From positions 124,001 to 188,000 of the forward strand of contig JAUIMM010001250.1 in NCBI GenBank assembly GCA_031769625.1: a stretch of DNA of 64,000 nt. The letters are read 5' to 3'. Below, in pieces: positions 14,395 to 25,019 of this stretch. Each line of letters starts with the position of its first letter. Within the stretch, counting starts at the first letter, position 1. The translations under genes were made by a program, and so were the position numbers. This DNA comes from Taudactylus pleione. Its lineage: Eukaryota > Chordata > Amphibia > Anura > Myobatrachidae. The notes below the pieces were generated by a model, which saw nothing but the letters and a program-made list of their open reading frames with translations, was not told the origin of the DNA and made no database searches.

Positions 14395-15005
14395 ACCACA
14401 GCAGAAAATGAAAACAATCTACAGGCAAACAGGGGCATGGCCATAATGGATTCTGGTTGGAGGCTCACTACTTCTACCAGTTTAAAGCAGCCATGATCAC
14501 ATGATCTGCTCCACCCTATTTAAGCCAGCTCTGGAATCTAACCTGTTGCCAGAACATGTTTTCTTCCAGAGGACAGTTCTTGGCTCCAATGTGTCAGGTA
14601 TCAGGTGTCTTGTGAATTCGGTACAGGAACCATAGGTCTAGTAGCAGAGTGTACAATGTGGGCTGGTCTAATGAAGCTCCTCCTCATACAGTAGTTCCTC
14701 AGAGGTAACTCACCAAAGGGTAACTGTATGCAGTATGTAGCTGAGATCTTTGGACGCAGTATAGGCACAGCAGTAGGTAAGATTATTAGCAGTAAGAGCT
14801 GTGAACTCAAGATTTTAGCTCTGACTGCCAACATCACAGGTCCTGGCACAGCTTGTGACCAGAATACTGGGGTGCTGAGTACAAAAGCATTAAAAAATTT
14901 TCCTCTCACAAGATCAATGCACACAGCTCATCATTGCTGGACTAGGCTCCATGCTGCCTTTTGAAAGTCAGCCACCCATACATGTGATGTCATGACATCT
15001 CATTG
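14395..15005. other. No recognised gene
   Basis: Mixed-composition sequence after the satellite edge. A TATTTAAGCC motif lies near 14517. Short reading frames on both strands have no recognisable domain. Confidence 0.5.
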
Positions 15006-15500
15006 AGGGCCTGATTCAGACCCGCTCGCGAGCGCTGAGTGCTTGCAAGCGGGTCGATGTTGGGCCAGTGCGCATGCGCACGATGGACCTGGCTCCGTTG
15101 TGCGCATGCACGAGACCCGGATCGTGATGGGCAAGCCGTCGCTATGGGTCTCGCTACAAAGGGGGCGTGCTGTCGATGGTGAGTGACATGGGAACGCCTA
15201 CCATCTGGGGCCGACCCCACTGACATCACAAGTGATGTCAGTGGGAGTGCTTTTGGCTCTGATAGAGCCAAAAGCACTCCAGGGCTTGCGGCAGATGAGA
15301 CCCTACCACAATGGTCTCGTCGCAAGCCCGATGGTCACGATGGTCTTGACCATCGCGACCATCTATTTGGCCACTCACTATAGCTGTGGGTGGTCACCCA
15401 CAGCTATGCGAGCGGCCAGGAGGCCACTCAAAAATCAGGGAGGATGGCCCTGAATCAGAGCAGGCGCTCTGTCAGACCGTCCGGCTCTGAATCAGGCCCT
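15006..15500. mobile_element. Short non-autonomous DNA transposon (MITE) built from consecutive hairpins
   Basis: Terminal inverted repeats AGGGCCTGATTCAGA (15006-15020) and its reverse complement (15486-15500) bound a 495-bp element. Both flanks read TTG (15003-15005 and 15501-15503), a possible 3-bp target duplication. Inside, five hairpins follow one another: 15216-15245 (14-bp arms), 15244-15280 (17-bp perfect arms, 3-nt loop), 15282-15329, 15330-15363 (16-bp arms, one mismatch) and 15380-15407. A perfect palindrome, GTGCGCATGCGCAC, lies at 15068-15081. There is no transposase frame. The 3-bp duplication would fit a PIF/Harbinger-type mover, but that class call is inferred. Confidence 0.8.
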
Positions 15501-16166
15501 TTGATCATCTGAAGCATGTAACAGTAAAAACTCTTACGTGAAGAACTTTGCATGGTTTTGTTGCTCCAATTTTCATGTTCAAAATCAATACTGATGTCCA
15601 GGTAATAATCATCATTATACCCCTCTGATACATGCACTAAAAAGGAAAAATATAGTAAAATTTTAGGTCACCATACATGAATGGCATAAAATGTATTTCA
15701 TTTCATCAAATGATTTTTAGAAATGTATCAATAATCATAGACGTAGACAATTTTTTACTTATTAACATTTGGGAAGGAAGCATGGGGTCTATTCATCATC
15801 ACTTTATTTTTACCTGCTTTGTAGAAATTACAATTTTACCTACTTTTTTTCACATTAAGTATCAGGGCTATTCTTTCTAAAGGTATTGCAGGAGCTTAAC
15901 TGTGGGAGGATTTGCCATCTTCAGATAGCGCTTGCTCCCGCTCCCTGCTCCTTCCCTATGGGAAGCAGTCCCGGTTGCAAAGAGGGATATATTCGGATCC
16001 CTCCATCACTGCTCAGCTCCTTTTGCTGGATGCCATGCATGAATGAGCCCAAGTTCATGGATGCACAGTAGCACTGCTGAATATTTATGTGGGCAGCTGA
16101 TCTTAGCAACAGCTCTCTCAGCACCAGAGCAATGTTGAATTGCTCTGGTGCTCGCAGTGAGTTATA
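15501..16166. other. No recognised gene
   Basis: AT-rich sequence with short frames only. No tandem or inverted structure was seen apart from the TTG flank of the preceding element. Confidence 0.5.
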
Positions 16167-18674
16167 GGGCCAAATGTAATAGGGTGAGAGTTTAGCAGTA
16201 ACCTCTCACATTGGGTGAGTTTTATCTTCAAAATGGGAAAACATCTGTATGAGAGTTTATATCATGAGAGTTTTCCGAGTCTAAAGACATGAGAGTTTCC
16301 ATGTTCTCTCTCTCTATTACATTGGGTGAGTTTCCATGTTCTCTGACTCTATTACATTGGGTGAGTTTCCATGTTCTTTGACTCTATTACATTGGGTGAG
16401 TTTCCATGTTCTCTGTCTCTATTACATTGGGTGAGTTTCCATGTTCTCTGACTCTATTACATTGGGGGAGTTTCCATGTTCTCTGTCTCTATTGCATTGG
16501 GTGAGTTTCCATGTTCTCTGACTCTATTACATTGGGTGAGTTTCCATGTTCTCTGTCTCTATTACATTGGGTGAGTTTCCATGTTCTCTGACTCTATTAC
16601 ATTGGGTGAGTTTCCATGTTCTCTGACTCTATTACATTGGGTGAGTTTCCATGTTCTCTGACTCTATTACATTGGGCGAGTTTCCATGTTCTCTGACTCT
16701 TTTACATTGGGTGAGTTTCCATGTTCTCTGACTCTATTACATTGGGCGAGTTTCCATGTTCTCTGACTCTATTACACTGGGCGAGTTTCCATGTTCTCTG
16801 ACTCTATTACATTGGGTGGAGTTTCCATTTTCTCTGACTCTATTACATTGGGGGAGTTTCCATGTTCTCTGTCTCTATTACATTGGGTGAGTTTCCATGT
16901 TCTCTGACTCTATTACATTGGGCGAGTTTCCATGTTCTCTGACTCTATTACATTGGGCGAGTTTCCATGTTCTCTGACTCTATTATATTGGGTGAGTTTC
17001 CATGTTCTCTGTCTCTATTACATTGCGTGAGTTTCCATGTTTTCTGTCTCTATTACATTGGGTGAGTTTCCATGTTCTCTGACTCTATTACACTGGGTGA
17101 GTTCCCATGTTCTCTATAACATTGGGCGAGTTTCCATGTTTTCTGTCTCTATTACATTGGGTGAGTTTCCATGTTCTCTGACTCTATTACACTGGGTGAG
17201 TTTCCATGTTCTCTATAACATTGGGCGAGTTTCCATGTTCTCTGACTCTATTACACTGGGTGAGTTTCCATGTTCTCTGACTCTATTACACTGGGTGAGT
17301 TTCCATGTTCTCTGACTCTATTACATTGGGTGAGTTTCCATGTTCTCTGACTCTATTACATTGGGTGAGTTTCCATGTTCTCAGACTTTATTACATTGGT
17401 AGAGTTTCCATGTTCTCTGTCTCTATTACATTGGGTGAGTTTCCATGTTTTCTGACTCTATTACATTGGGTGAGTTTCCATATTCTCAGACTCTTACAAT
17501 GGGCGAGTTTCCATGTTCTCTGACTCTATTACATTGGGTGAGTTTCCATGTTCTCTGACTTTATTACATTGGCCGACTTTCTATGTTTTCTGACTCTATT
17601 ACATTGGGTGAGTTTCCATGTTCTCTGACTCTATTACATTGGGGGAGTTTCCATGTTCTCTGACTCTATTACATTGGGAGAGTTTCCATGTTCTCTGACT
17701 TTATTACATTGGCCGAGTTTCTATGTTTTCTGACTCTATTACATTGGGTGAGTTTCCATGTTCTCTGACTCTATTACATTGGGTGGAGTTTCCATGTTCT
17801 CTGACTCTATTACTTTGGGGGAGTTTCCATGTTCTCAGACTCTATTACATTGGGTGAGTTTCAATGTTCTCAGACTCTTTTACACTGGGCAAGTTTCCAT
17901 ATTCTCTACTACATTGGGCGAGTTTATATGTTCTCTGACTACTACATTGGGTGAGTTTCCATGTTCTCTGACTCTATCACATTGGCCGAGTTTCCATGTT
18001 CTCTGACTCTATTACATTGGGTGAGTTTCCATGTTCTCTGTCTCTATTACATTGGAGGAGTTTCCATGTTCTCAGACTCTATTACACTGGGGGAGTTTCC
18101 ATGTTCTCTGACTCTATTACATTGGGGGAGATTCCATGTTCTCAGACTCTATAACACTGGGCAAGTTTCCATGTTCTCAGACTCTTTTACACTGAGCAAG
18201 TTTACATGTTCTCTACTACATTGGCCGAGTTTCCATGTTCTATCACTCTATTACATTGGGTGAGTCTCCATGTTCTCTGTCTCTATTACATTGGGGAAGT
18301 TTCCATGTTCTCAGACTCTATTACATTGGGGGAGTTTCCATGTTCTCTGACTCTATTACATTGGTAGAGTTTCCATGTTCTCTGTCTCTGTTACATTGGG
18401 TGAGTTTCCATGTTCTCTGACTCTATTACATTGGGGGAGTTTCCATGTTCTCTGACTCTATTACATTGGGCAAGTCTCCATGTTTTCAGACTCTATTACA
18501 TTGGCCGAGTTTATATGTTCTCTATTCACTGGGTGAGTTTACATGTTCTCTGTCTCTATTACACTGGATGAGTTTCCATGTTGTCAGACTCTATTACATT
18601 GGGCGAGTTAAATATTGTGAGATTACTGCTAAACTCTGACATTTTCTAAATTCTCACTATATTACATTTGGCCC
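16167..18674. mobile_element. MITE whose interior has expanded into a minisatellite
   Basis: The left end GGGCCAAATGTAATA, followed by GTGAGAGTTTAGCAGTAA, starts at 16167. Its inverted counterpart, with TTACTGCTAAACTC and ending TATTACATTTGGCCC, finishes at 18674. Roughly 45-60 bp of imperfect inverted repeat therefore bracket the 35-bp array. No clean target duplication is visible (ATA left, ATT right). The subterminal motif TTACATTGGGTGAG is also part of the tandem unit, so the array probably arose from the element itself. Confidence 0.75.
16290..18605. repeat. 35-bp minisatellite, about 65 units
   Basis: A tandem array with a 35-bp unit containing GAGTTTCCATGTTCTCTGAC, followed by TCTATTACATTGGGT. 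Variants include a G/C/T choice in TTGGGNGAG, the GTCTCT/GACTCT alternation and several shortened units (for example near 17110, 17210 and 17900). Reading frames such as 17037-17315 are by-products of a stop-poor unit and are not genes. Confidence 0.95.
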
Positions 18675-19640
18675 ATTAAGTTTATTATTGGGGGACACCG
18701 ATAATTAACATATCGAATACATAGAATAAGAATAAATAGGCCCTTTAGTTGAATGCACTGAACTAAAATTGAAAATATACCAATAATATATCCACATATC
18801 TAGTCAAACATACTTGCAGAGTAAAAGATTATACAGAGAACCATATTCATATAAAATATATGTAACACCCCTTTCGTACACGCCTATAGCGTATGATCAC
18901 ATAGAAGTGATATTTACATGCAGCAAAGACTTTTCTTCTTTCAGCTTATGGTAAAGCCTCTACCTAAATGTGGACAGACCACAGGGGCAATTAGATCTAG
19001 TCAGGAAACCTCTGAGCCAAAACCCTGACCCTTTACACTTATCAAGTACTGATCCAGACCCGGATTCTCTGCCCATTTGGCCACAATGTTTTTTTTTCAG
19101 AGCATGTGATGGAGCCGCAGGGGGTGGAGATTGGGAGAAGCTTTGGAAATTAAGGAATGTCAATTTTTGGGGTGTGCCAAAGTCAGAGCCTGTGTCCCTG
19201 GAAGCAGAATCTCTGGCCTCCGGAAGCTTAGGTTTGGCTGCAGCTTCCGTGTTGCTCAGATGCCTGAAAGTAGCAATATGGATCCAATGCTGCATCTTCG
19301 GAGGCCGGCAGTGGATCTGTGAAGCCGGCAGTGGGCTTCCACCATGGTCTATTTATTTACCCTGAATGGTGGAGCTGCTAATTCCCAGAATTGTGAGCTC
19401 ATTGGAATACACACCTGCAGTCTATGCAAGTGGGGTCTGTGCAGTTATGTGGTTCCCACATCCCACTCAGTGCCCACAATCTTCCCATTCAGTCACCACA
19501 ATAATAATCCCACTGGGCTCCAACATCCTTCTCACTCCATACATCTGTCTCATTTATTATACACATTCAGCTCCCTAACTGCTAAATCTATTATACTCTG
19601 TCTATGCATGTACACTATCTTCCCCTATACACTTCAATGC
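18675..19640. other. No recognised gene
   Basis: AT-rich to 18960, then mixed sequence. Frames at 18960-19365 on both strands have no recognisable domain and overlap each other, so I treat them as chance. Confidence 0.5.
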
Positions 19641-20220
19641 TGCTCTATCTTCCCCAATCTCTACTGCTGTGTGGTCTCCTAACTGTGCTAGTTCATGTTC
19701 CCTCATCCAGTACGAATCTGTCTTTCCCCATCCGCACTGCCCTGTCTTCCTACATCTGTGCCACTCTGTTTCCTTATGTCTGCAACACTACTTTCCACCA
19801 GCCATGCCGCTCTGTCTTCCCCTCATCTGTCCCACTCTTTCTTCATCCTTCTGCACCACTCTGTCCCCCCCACCCACACCACTGTGTCTTCCAGCACATC
19901 AGCACCAATTCATTTTTCCCAATCCCTACTGTTGTGTGTTCTCCCATTTGTGCTAGTCTGTATTCTCTCATCCACACCAATCTGTCTTTACCCATCTGCG
20001 ATGCCCTGTCTTCCCGGAGTCCTTGCCACTCTGTTGCACTTCAAACACATCACTCTGTCCACCCAACCTATGCCACTCTGTGTCCCCCCTATCTGCACTG
20101 CTGTCTTTCCCCATCCGCACAACTGTTTTCCACCCATCTGAATCACTTTGGTTTCCCCCCCATCTCTACTGCTTCATCTTCCCCCTCTCCATGCCTTTGT
20201 GCTCAGACCTCAGTTGCATA
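19640..20220. repeat. Degenerate pyrimidine-rich minisatellite
   Basis: Loosely repeated units of about 25-30 bp built on CCCATCTGCACCACTCTGTC with frequent CCCC runs. Divergence between units is high, so this is an old array. The strong C/T bias keeps several plus-strand frames open (for example 19604-20221), but the peptides are low-complexity Pro/Ser/Leu/Cys with no domain. Confidence 0.6.
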
Positions 20221-20900
20221 GACTACATGTGTGTATTCCAATGAGCACACAATTGTGTCATTTAGCAGCTTGTGTGTGTGACAGCAATCTCACTCTGTGA
20301 GAGTGCTTAATCTGTAGTTAAGCAAAGGGTGTGATGGCAAGGCATATCTGTATTGTGCAAGGAGCACGTCACGTCCATTAAGGCATTGGCCTTAATGATT
20401 GGAATGTCATTGCTTTTTTAAGTTTGAGTGGCAGAAATTCAGTAGGTTATGTGAAAATTGAGATCATGTCTAAAAAGCCTTAATAGGACATGTGAAACAG
20501 TAATGTTTTATGTCTATGGAATTTCATTGCTCTTTTAAAATGTATTACCTCTCAGGGTTTGGAGGAGCAAACCATGTCACTTGTAGGGTAGAAGGGTAAC
20601 AAAATTGTACACCAGCGTAGGTGGAAGAGGGGCTGGCACACAGGAGAAGGTTTGGGAGGTGCAGTGAGAGATGGCTGCAGGGGCGGGCTGTAGGCGTGCG
20701 GGGTAACAGCAGCAGCAGGGGTGCAGAGCAGTGGCAGCAGCAGGTCAGGAGGACAGGGGCATCAGCAAATGAGCTCACTGGTACTGGGCATGCACCTGAG
20801 AAAATAAAAATCAATAAGACAGATGCATGGACGCGTCAGTGAGATACATCTATGCATCTGTTTAAAATTGAATGTATAAAATAAAAAAAAAATAATAATA
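20221..20900. other. No recognised feature
   Basis: Mixed unique-looking sequence with GCAG-rich stretches near 20700-20760 and an A-rich run near 20880. No domain was seen on either strand. Confidence 0.5.
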
Positions 20901-21470
20901 TGTGCCCCCCACCCTCCCACAAAGCACAATCAGCACCGTGCTTTTCAGAGCCAGTCTTGGTTGTCAAAATAAAGGGGACAAAAGACATAGCAGTCCCCTG
21001 TATTTAGCACAACCAGCACTGGGCTCTGAGCCGGTCCTGGTTTTTGGAAATTCAGTGGTAGTAGGGTTCCACTGTATTTAGCAATACCAGCATCAGACCC
21101 TTTCTAGTGGGAGGTAATGCCACAGCCAAATGAGCCCTTTCACTGGGTCCCCCGGCCAAAGCATTACCCCTGACCACTAGTCAGTCCAGGCTGTTGATTC
21201 CTGGGGAGCTGGGGATTCCCCCCAATAAAGGGGTCCCCCTGTCCAGGGCACCCCAGGCCTAGGTTGATACCCCGTGGCTATCCCCGGCACCCCTGGGCGA
21301 TGGGTGCTGGGTTGATTATGTATAGTGTAAATATTACTGCCGCTGATGGACGCTCCGCCACAGAGTCCACACTGCTGACACTGCTGGGTCCCAGCGCCAC
21401 CAGCACCCACAAACGACAGCCATCTTGGTGCACCCAAGTAAAGCCACAGTGAATACACCTGCTCAAGGCA
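20900..21470. mobile_element. Probable old interspersed repeat, unclassified
   Basis: The sequence contains two parallel blocks (CAGCACCGTGCTTTTCAGAG near 20932 and CAGCACTGGGCTCTGAGCCG near 21013). A C/G-rich segment with CCCCAATAAAGGGGTCCCCC follows near 21219. I associate this combination with repeats common in frog genomes, but no coding domain or clear end is visible. The call rests on resemblance only. Confidence 0.35.
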
Positions 21471-22396
21471 TCAACTGGGACTGTGCAACAAGTTGAAACT
21501 TCCTATCTGTATAATGGCGCATTCTTGAGGTAATAGTTTAAAAACTGTAACTTTCTAGTTTACCTGAATCCCAAAAGCACGTACCCTGGCACAATAGCTA
21601 CCTAATAAAGCAAAGCTCAAGTCTAAATTCGTCCCCTACCCTGAGTTATGCCTTCCCAAAATCCCCCCATAAAGAACAGCAGAAAAGTGCTCCTAACTGA
21701 CAATGTCAGAAAAAAGTGACAGTTGGAAATTTAGATCACTCCCAAATCCCCATTTTTTATATTTTTAGCCTGAGCGACAGTTATACCAGCCCATGCCAAA
21801 TTTCAGCTCAGTACCTCCAATAGCCTCCAATAACATATCAAACCCTTACGGTCACCCTGCTTGATATGTTACCCCCTTATTCTGGGGTACAGCAATCATT
21901 ATGCTTGTACTGGCTATTAAACACATAATTAATATATATGTGATTGTGAATACAACAAAATAAAATACAAGTACATATTCTCCAATTGTGCATTTACATT
22001 TGGCATCTATTAATCATTCAGCTGACACCTAAAGATATTGTACAGAAGTGGAAACAACTTGGGGCACAGTCTGAGATAATGTCCTTACAGTTAGGGAAAC
22101 CACAGTGCAGTGTAATAACCTCTGTGAGTTAGAGATAAGGCAGGACGCCCCCTCCCAACCCTCCATCATCCCCCCCAACATCACATCACGTGCAAACTGC
22201 TCCTTCCAGCTACATTTACTCCTCATACTAAATCAGACCCACAGTACATGTAAGGCGACATAGAACATGACATGGGGACTGGTAATGGTGTAATATAAGA
22301 AAGATATGGACATTGCATACACGTAAGCTCGGGGGGACATTATTGTCTTGGTGTGCACCAATTCATTTAACATCCAGCACATCTCTATACATTTGT

Positions 22397-22427
<31 letters not shown>

Positions 22428-22654
22428 CTGTATATATAACACATTTTTTTTTAAATTTATGTCATTAGAGCTGATGATCATATGTCTGATCATGTATCTT
22501 GTGGTTTCATATCTGTATTGCACAAGGAGGGGCATGGAGTACAAATACCTCATGGATAGCTTGTATGTATTCTTCTTAGAAAATATATTAGATATTTATG
22601 GAATGTAAATTTAAGTGTATGGAGTTTTAGATATATTGTATATAAAAATAAGTG
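21471..22654. other. No recognised gene; contains a TA microsatellite
   Basis: Mostly AT-rich unique-looking sequence. An alternating TA run of about 30 bp lies at 22399-22430, followed by CTGTATATATAAC. Short frames here, such as 22233-22553 on the minus strand, owe their length to the TA run. Confidence 0.6.
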
Positions 22655-23482
22655 GGGTAATGTGTTACTACAGAGGTGAGGGAGGAGAATGTGTTACTAC
22701 AGGTGTGAGGGAGGGTGTGTATTTCTACACACAGGTGAGGGATGGGAATGTTAAATGTGTTACAACAAGGGTGAGGGAGGGAAATGTGTTACTACAGAGG
22801 TGAGGGAGTGGAATATGTTACTACAGAGGTAAGGGAGTGTTAATGTTGTATGTGTTACAACATGGGCGAGGGAGGGAAAGTTATTACAAATGTAAGGGAA
22901 TGGAATGTGCTACTACAGAGGTGAGGGAACGGAATGTGCTACTACAGAGGTGAGGGAGTGCAATGTGCTACTACAGAGGTGAGGGAGTGGAATTTGTTAC
23001 TACAGAGATGAGGGAGGGTTAATGTTGTATGTGTTACAACAAGGGAGATGGAGGGAAAAGTTACCATAGAGGTGAGGGAGTGGAATGTGTTACTACAGAG
23101 ATGAGGGAGTGGAATGTGTTACTACAGAGGTAAGGGAAAGTTAATGTTTATGTGTTACAACAAGGGAGATGGAGGGAAAAGTTACTACAGAGGTGAGGGA
23201 GTGGAATGTGTTACTACAGAGATGAGGGAGTGTAATGTGTTACTACAGAGGTGAGGGAAAGTTAATGTTGTATGTGTTACAACAAGGGCGAGGGAGGGAA
23301 AAGTTACTACAGAGGTGAGGGAGTGGAATGTGTTACTACAGAGATGAGGGAGTGTAATGTGTTACTACAGAGGTGAGGGAAAGTTAATGTTGTATGTGTT
23401 ACAACAAAGGCGAGGGAGGGAAAAGTTACTACAGAGGTGAGGGAGTGGAATGTGTTAGTACACAGGTGAGGGAGTGGATTGT
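22655..23482. repeat. 29-bp minisatellite with a 122-bp composite period
   Basis: Units of about 29 bp contain ACTACAGAGGTGAGGGAGTG. In the right half, four diverged units form a composite of about 122 bp, marked by GTTAATGTTGTATGTGTTAC, at starts 23140, 23261 and 23383. The strand is strongly purine-rich. No gene is implied. Confidence 0.92.
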
Positions 23483-24290
23483 GAAGGAGTAATGTGTTAC
23501 TGACATGAAAATGGAAACAGTAAATATCTAAGGTCTACTGCAAGTCTGCATCTCTAATACAGAATGGGAGTGCATTATATAGTAATGTATACTCTGAGAA
23601 GATAGACTGGTGATTATGTTTGTGCCTGTCTCTCTGTCTGTCTCCCGAATACATAAAACACAAAATCAAAGCTTAAAATGTTAGAATACTAAACTGCACA
23701 TGCATCAGTCATTATATTAATAATGATCTTTATACACATGAAAAAATTAATTAATTTATTAACAGTTTCTTATTTAGTACAAATATTCCTTGGGTGATAG
23801 CAGACAGACATAGAGGTAAGAGGGCCCTGCTCACAAGCTTACAATATATATGGAAATAGGCATTGATACACAAGGATAGGTGCTATATATTGCATTTTGG
23901 GCCAGCTAGATTGCAGAGTTTCTTAGTGGGCTGCATGAGCCAGTCACACAGGAATGTCGGCCAAAGTTAAGGACTCGGAGGATATGAAAGAAAGACTATG
24001 TGTGAGGTTATGTATGGACTGTGACAGGGGATGTAATTAGATATGAATTATTGTATACAGTTTTTAAGAATATATAAATTTTATTGCCAAAACATATGAT
24101 GGGAGAAATGTAAAAGGTATCAGCAGAACTAATAGAAAATGAAATCTTAAAAAAGCATTATAAGAATACCCTATAAGAATGCACAGTTACCTCGCCCTAG
24201 AGATTGCTGCAGCAGTTTTCAACAACTGTGCCGCAAGTGGTCATCAATTGTGCCGTCGGAGAAGTCGGCCAGTACACAGATGCTGCAGGG
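23483..24290. other. No gene; possible old interspersed repeat at 23800-24110
   Basis: AT-rich. The part with CCTGCTCACAAGCTTACAAT and GGCATTGATACACAAGGATA resembles a recurrent non-autonomous repeat I associate with frog genomes. No ends, target duplication or coding sequence could be confirmed. Confidence 0.35.
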
Positions 24291-24645
24291 TTGCCTACCT
24301 TTAATATTCTCTTCCCGGGAGAAGCCCGGGTAAGAGAAGCAGCAGGGGGCCGACGGGGGCGGGGCTTGACGATTCACGTCATTAAGCCTCGCCCCCTCGC
24401 GGTAAAATTGCCGCGATTGGGCACAATTTACATAGGGGGCGGGGCCAAATGCTGTGATTCATGCAGAATCACAGCTTAAGCCCCACCCCCTTCACGGAGA
24501 CCCGCGATTGCTGCGGGTATTCTCCTAATTCTGCCCACTTCACTAGGAAGTGGGCAGAATGCGGGAGAAATGCCTACCCACCGGGGGTGCGGGGGGTTAC
24601 CCGAAAAATCGGGAGCCTCCCGCGAAAACCCGGGAGGGTAGGCAT
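24291..24645. mobile_element. GC-rich MITE made of a chain of hairpins
   Basis: The ends TTGCCTACC (24291) and GGTAGGCATG (24638-24647) form a short terminal inverted repeat, each followed inward by CCCGGG-containing sequence. At least five hairpins follow one another: 24355-24396, 24398-24415, 24435-24490 (with an inner CTGTGATTC/GAATCACAG stem), 24496-24525 and 24528-24560 (14-bp perfect arms, 5-nt loop). Short frames in this segment are chance products of the inverted repeats. No transposase is present. Confidence 0.75.
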
Positions 24646-25019
24646 GTATGAGATGCTGCCAATTTAACTTCAAGCACGGGCTACGCTAGGCTCCTCCAGG
24701 TAGCTCAGAGACACTGTCCGGGCCGTGACCTATGAGATGCAGTGGAGTGACATCATAGGTCACGCACGCTGCGTCGCCGTCCTGCCCGCCCACACTTACT
24801 GCTCTCTCTCTGCACTCTGCAGTAAGTGATTGCATGTGCTATCAGTGGCTGAGGGACAGGGATGCTTGTGAGCGCCTATCTCTGCCACCATCAGGTCAGG
24901 TAAGTTTTGTGGGGAACTGGGGCAATAATCAAGTTTTATTTTTTGTTTTATGTGGTGCCAATGTCTGTTTTTTTCCTGTGGGAGCCAAAGTGTAATATTA
25001 TTTTTATTGTGAGGGGCTG
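24646..25019. other. GC-rich spacer with an inverted repeat, leading into the 38-bp satellite
   Basis: CGTGACCTATGA and TCATAGGTCACG form 12-bp arms near 24724-24764. ACTTACTG/CAGTAAGT flank a CT-rich run near 24794-24828. Towards 25020 the text becomes like a diverged satellite unit (TGACGTGTTTTATAAGGTTT). No gene was recognised. Confidence 0.6.

Noticed and set aside
1665..14496. Reading frames of up to about 700 codons in the 34-bp array
   Set aside because: They are by-products of a stop-free 34-bp unit whose three frames encode the same repeat. They have no unique start region, domain or splice context.
17037..18639. Reading frames with FHVL/SITLGEF repeats
   Set aside because: They are translations of the 35-bp minisatellite unit with frames rotating.
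19604..20221. 205-codon plus-strand frame rich in Pro, Ser, Leu and Cys
   Set aside because: It lies in a degenerate C/T-rich repeat. Overlapping frames are equally open and no domain is present.
24204..24673. Short GC-rich frames on both strands
   Set aside because: They fall in the hairpin-chain element, and their mirrored peptides come from inverted repeats.
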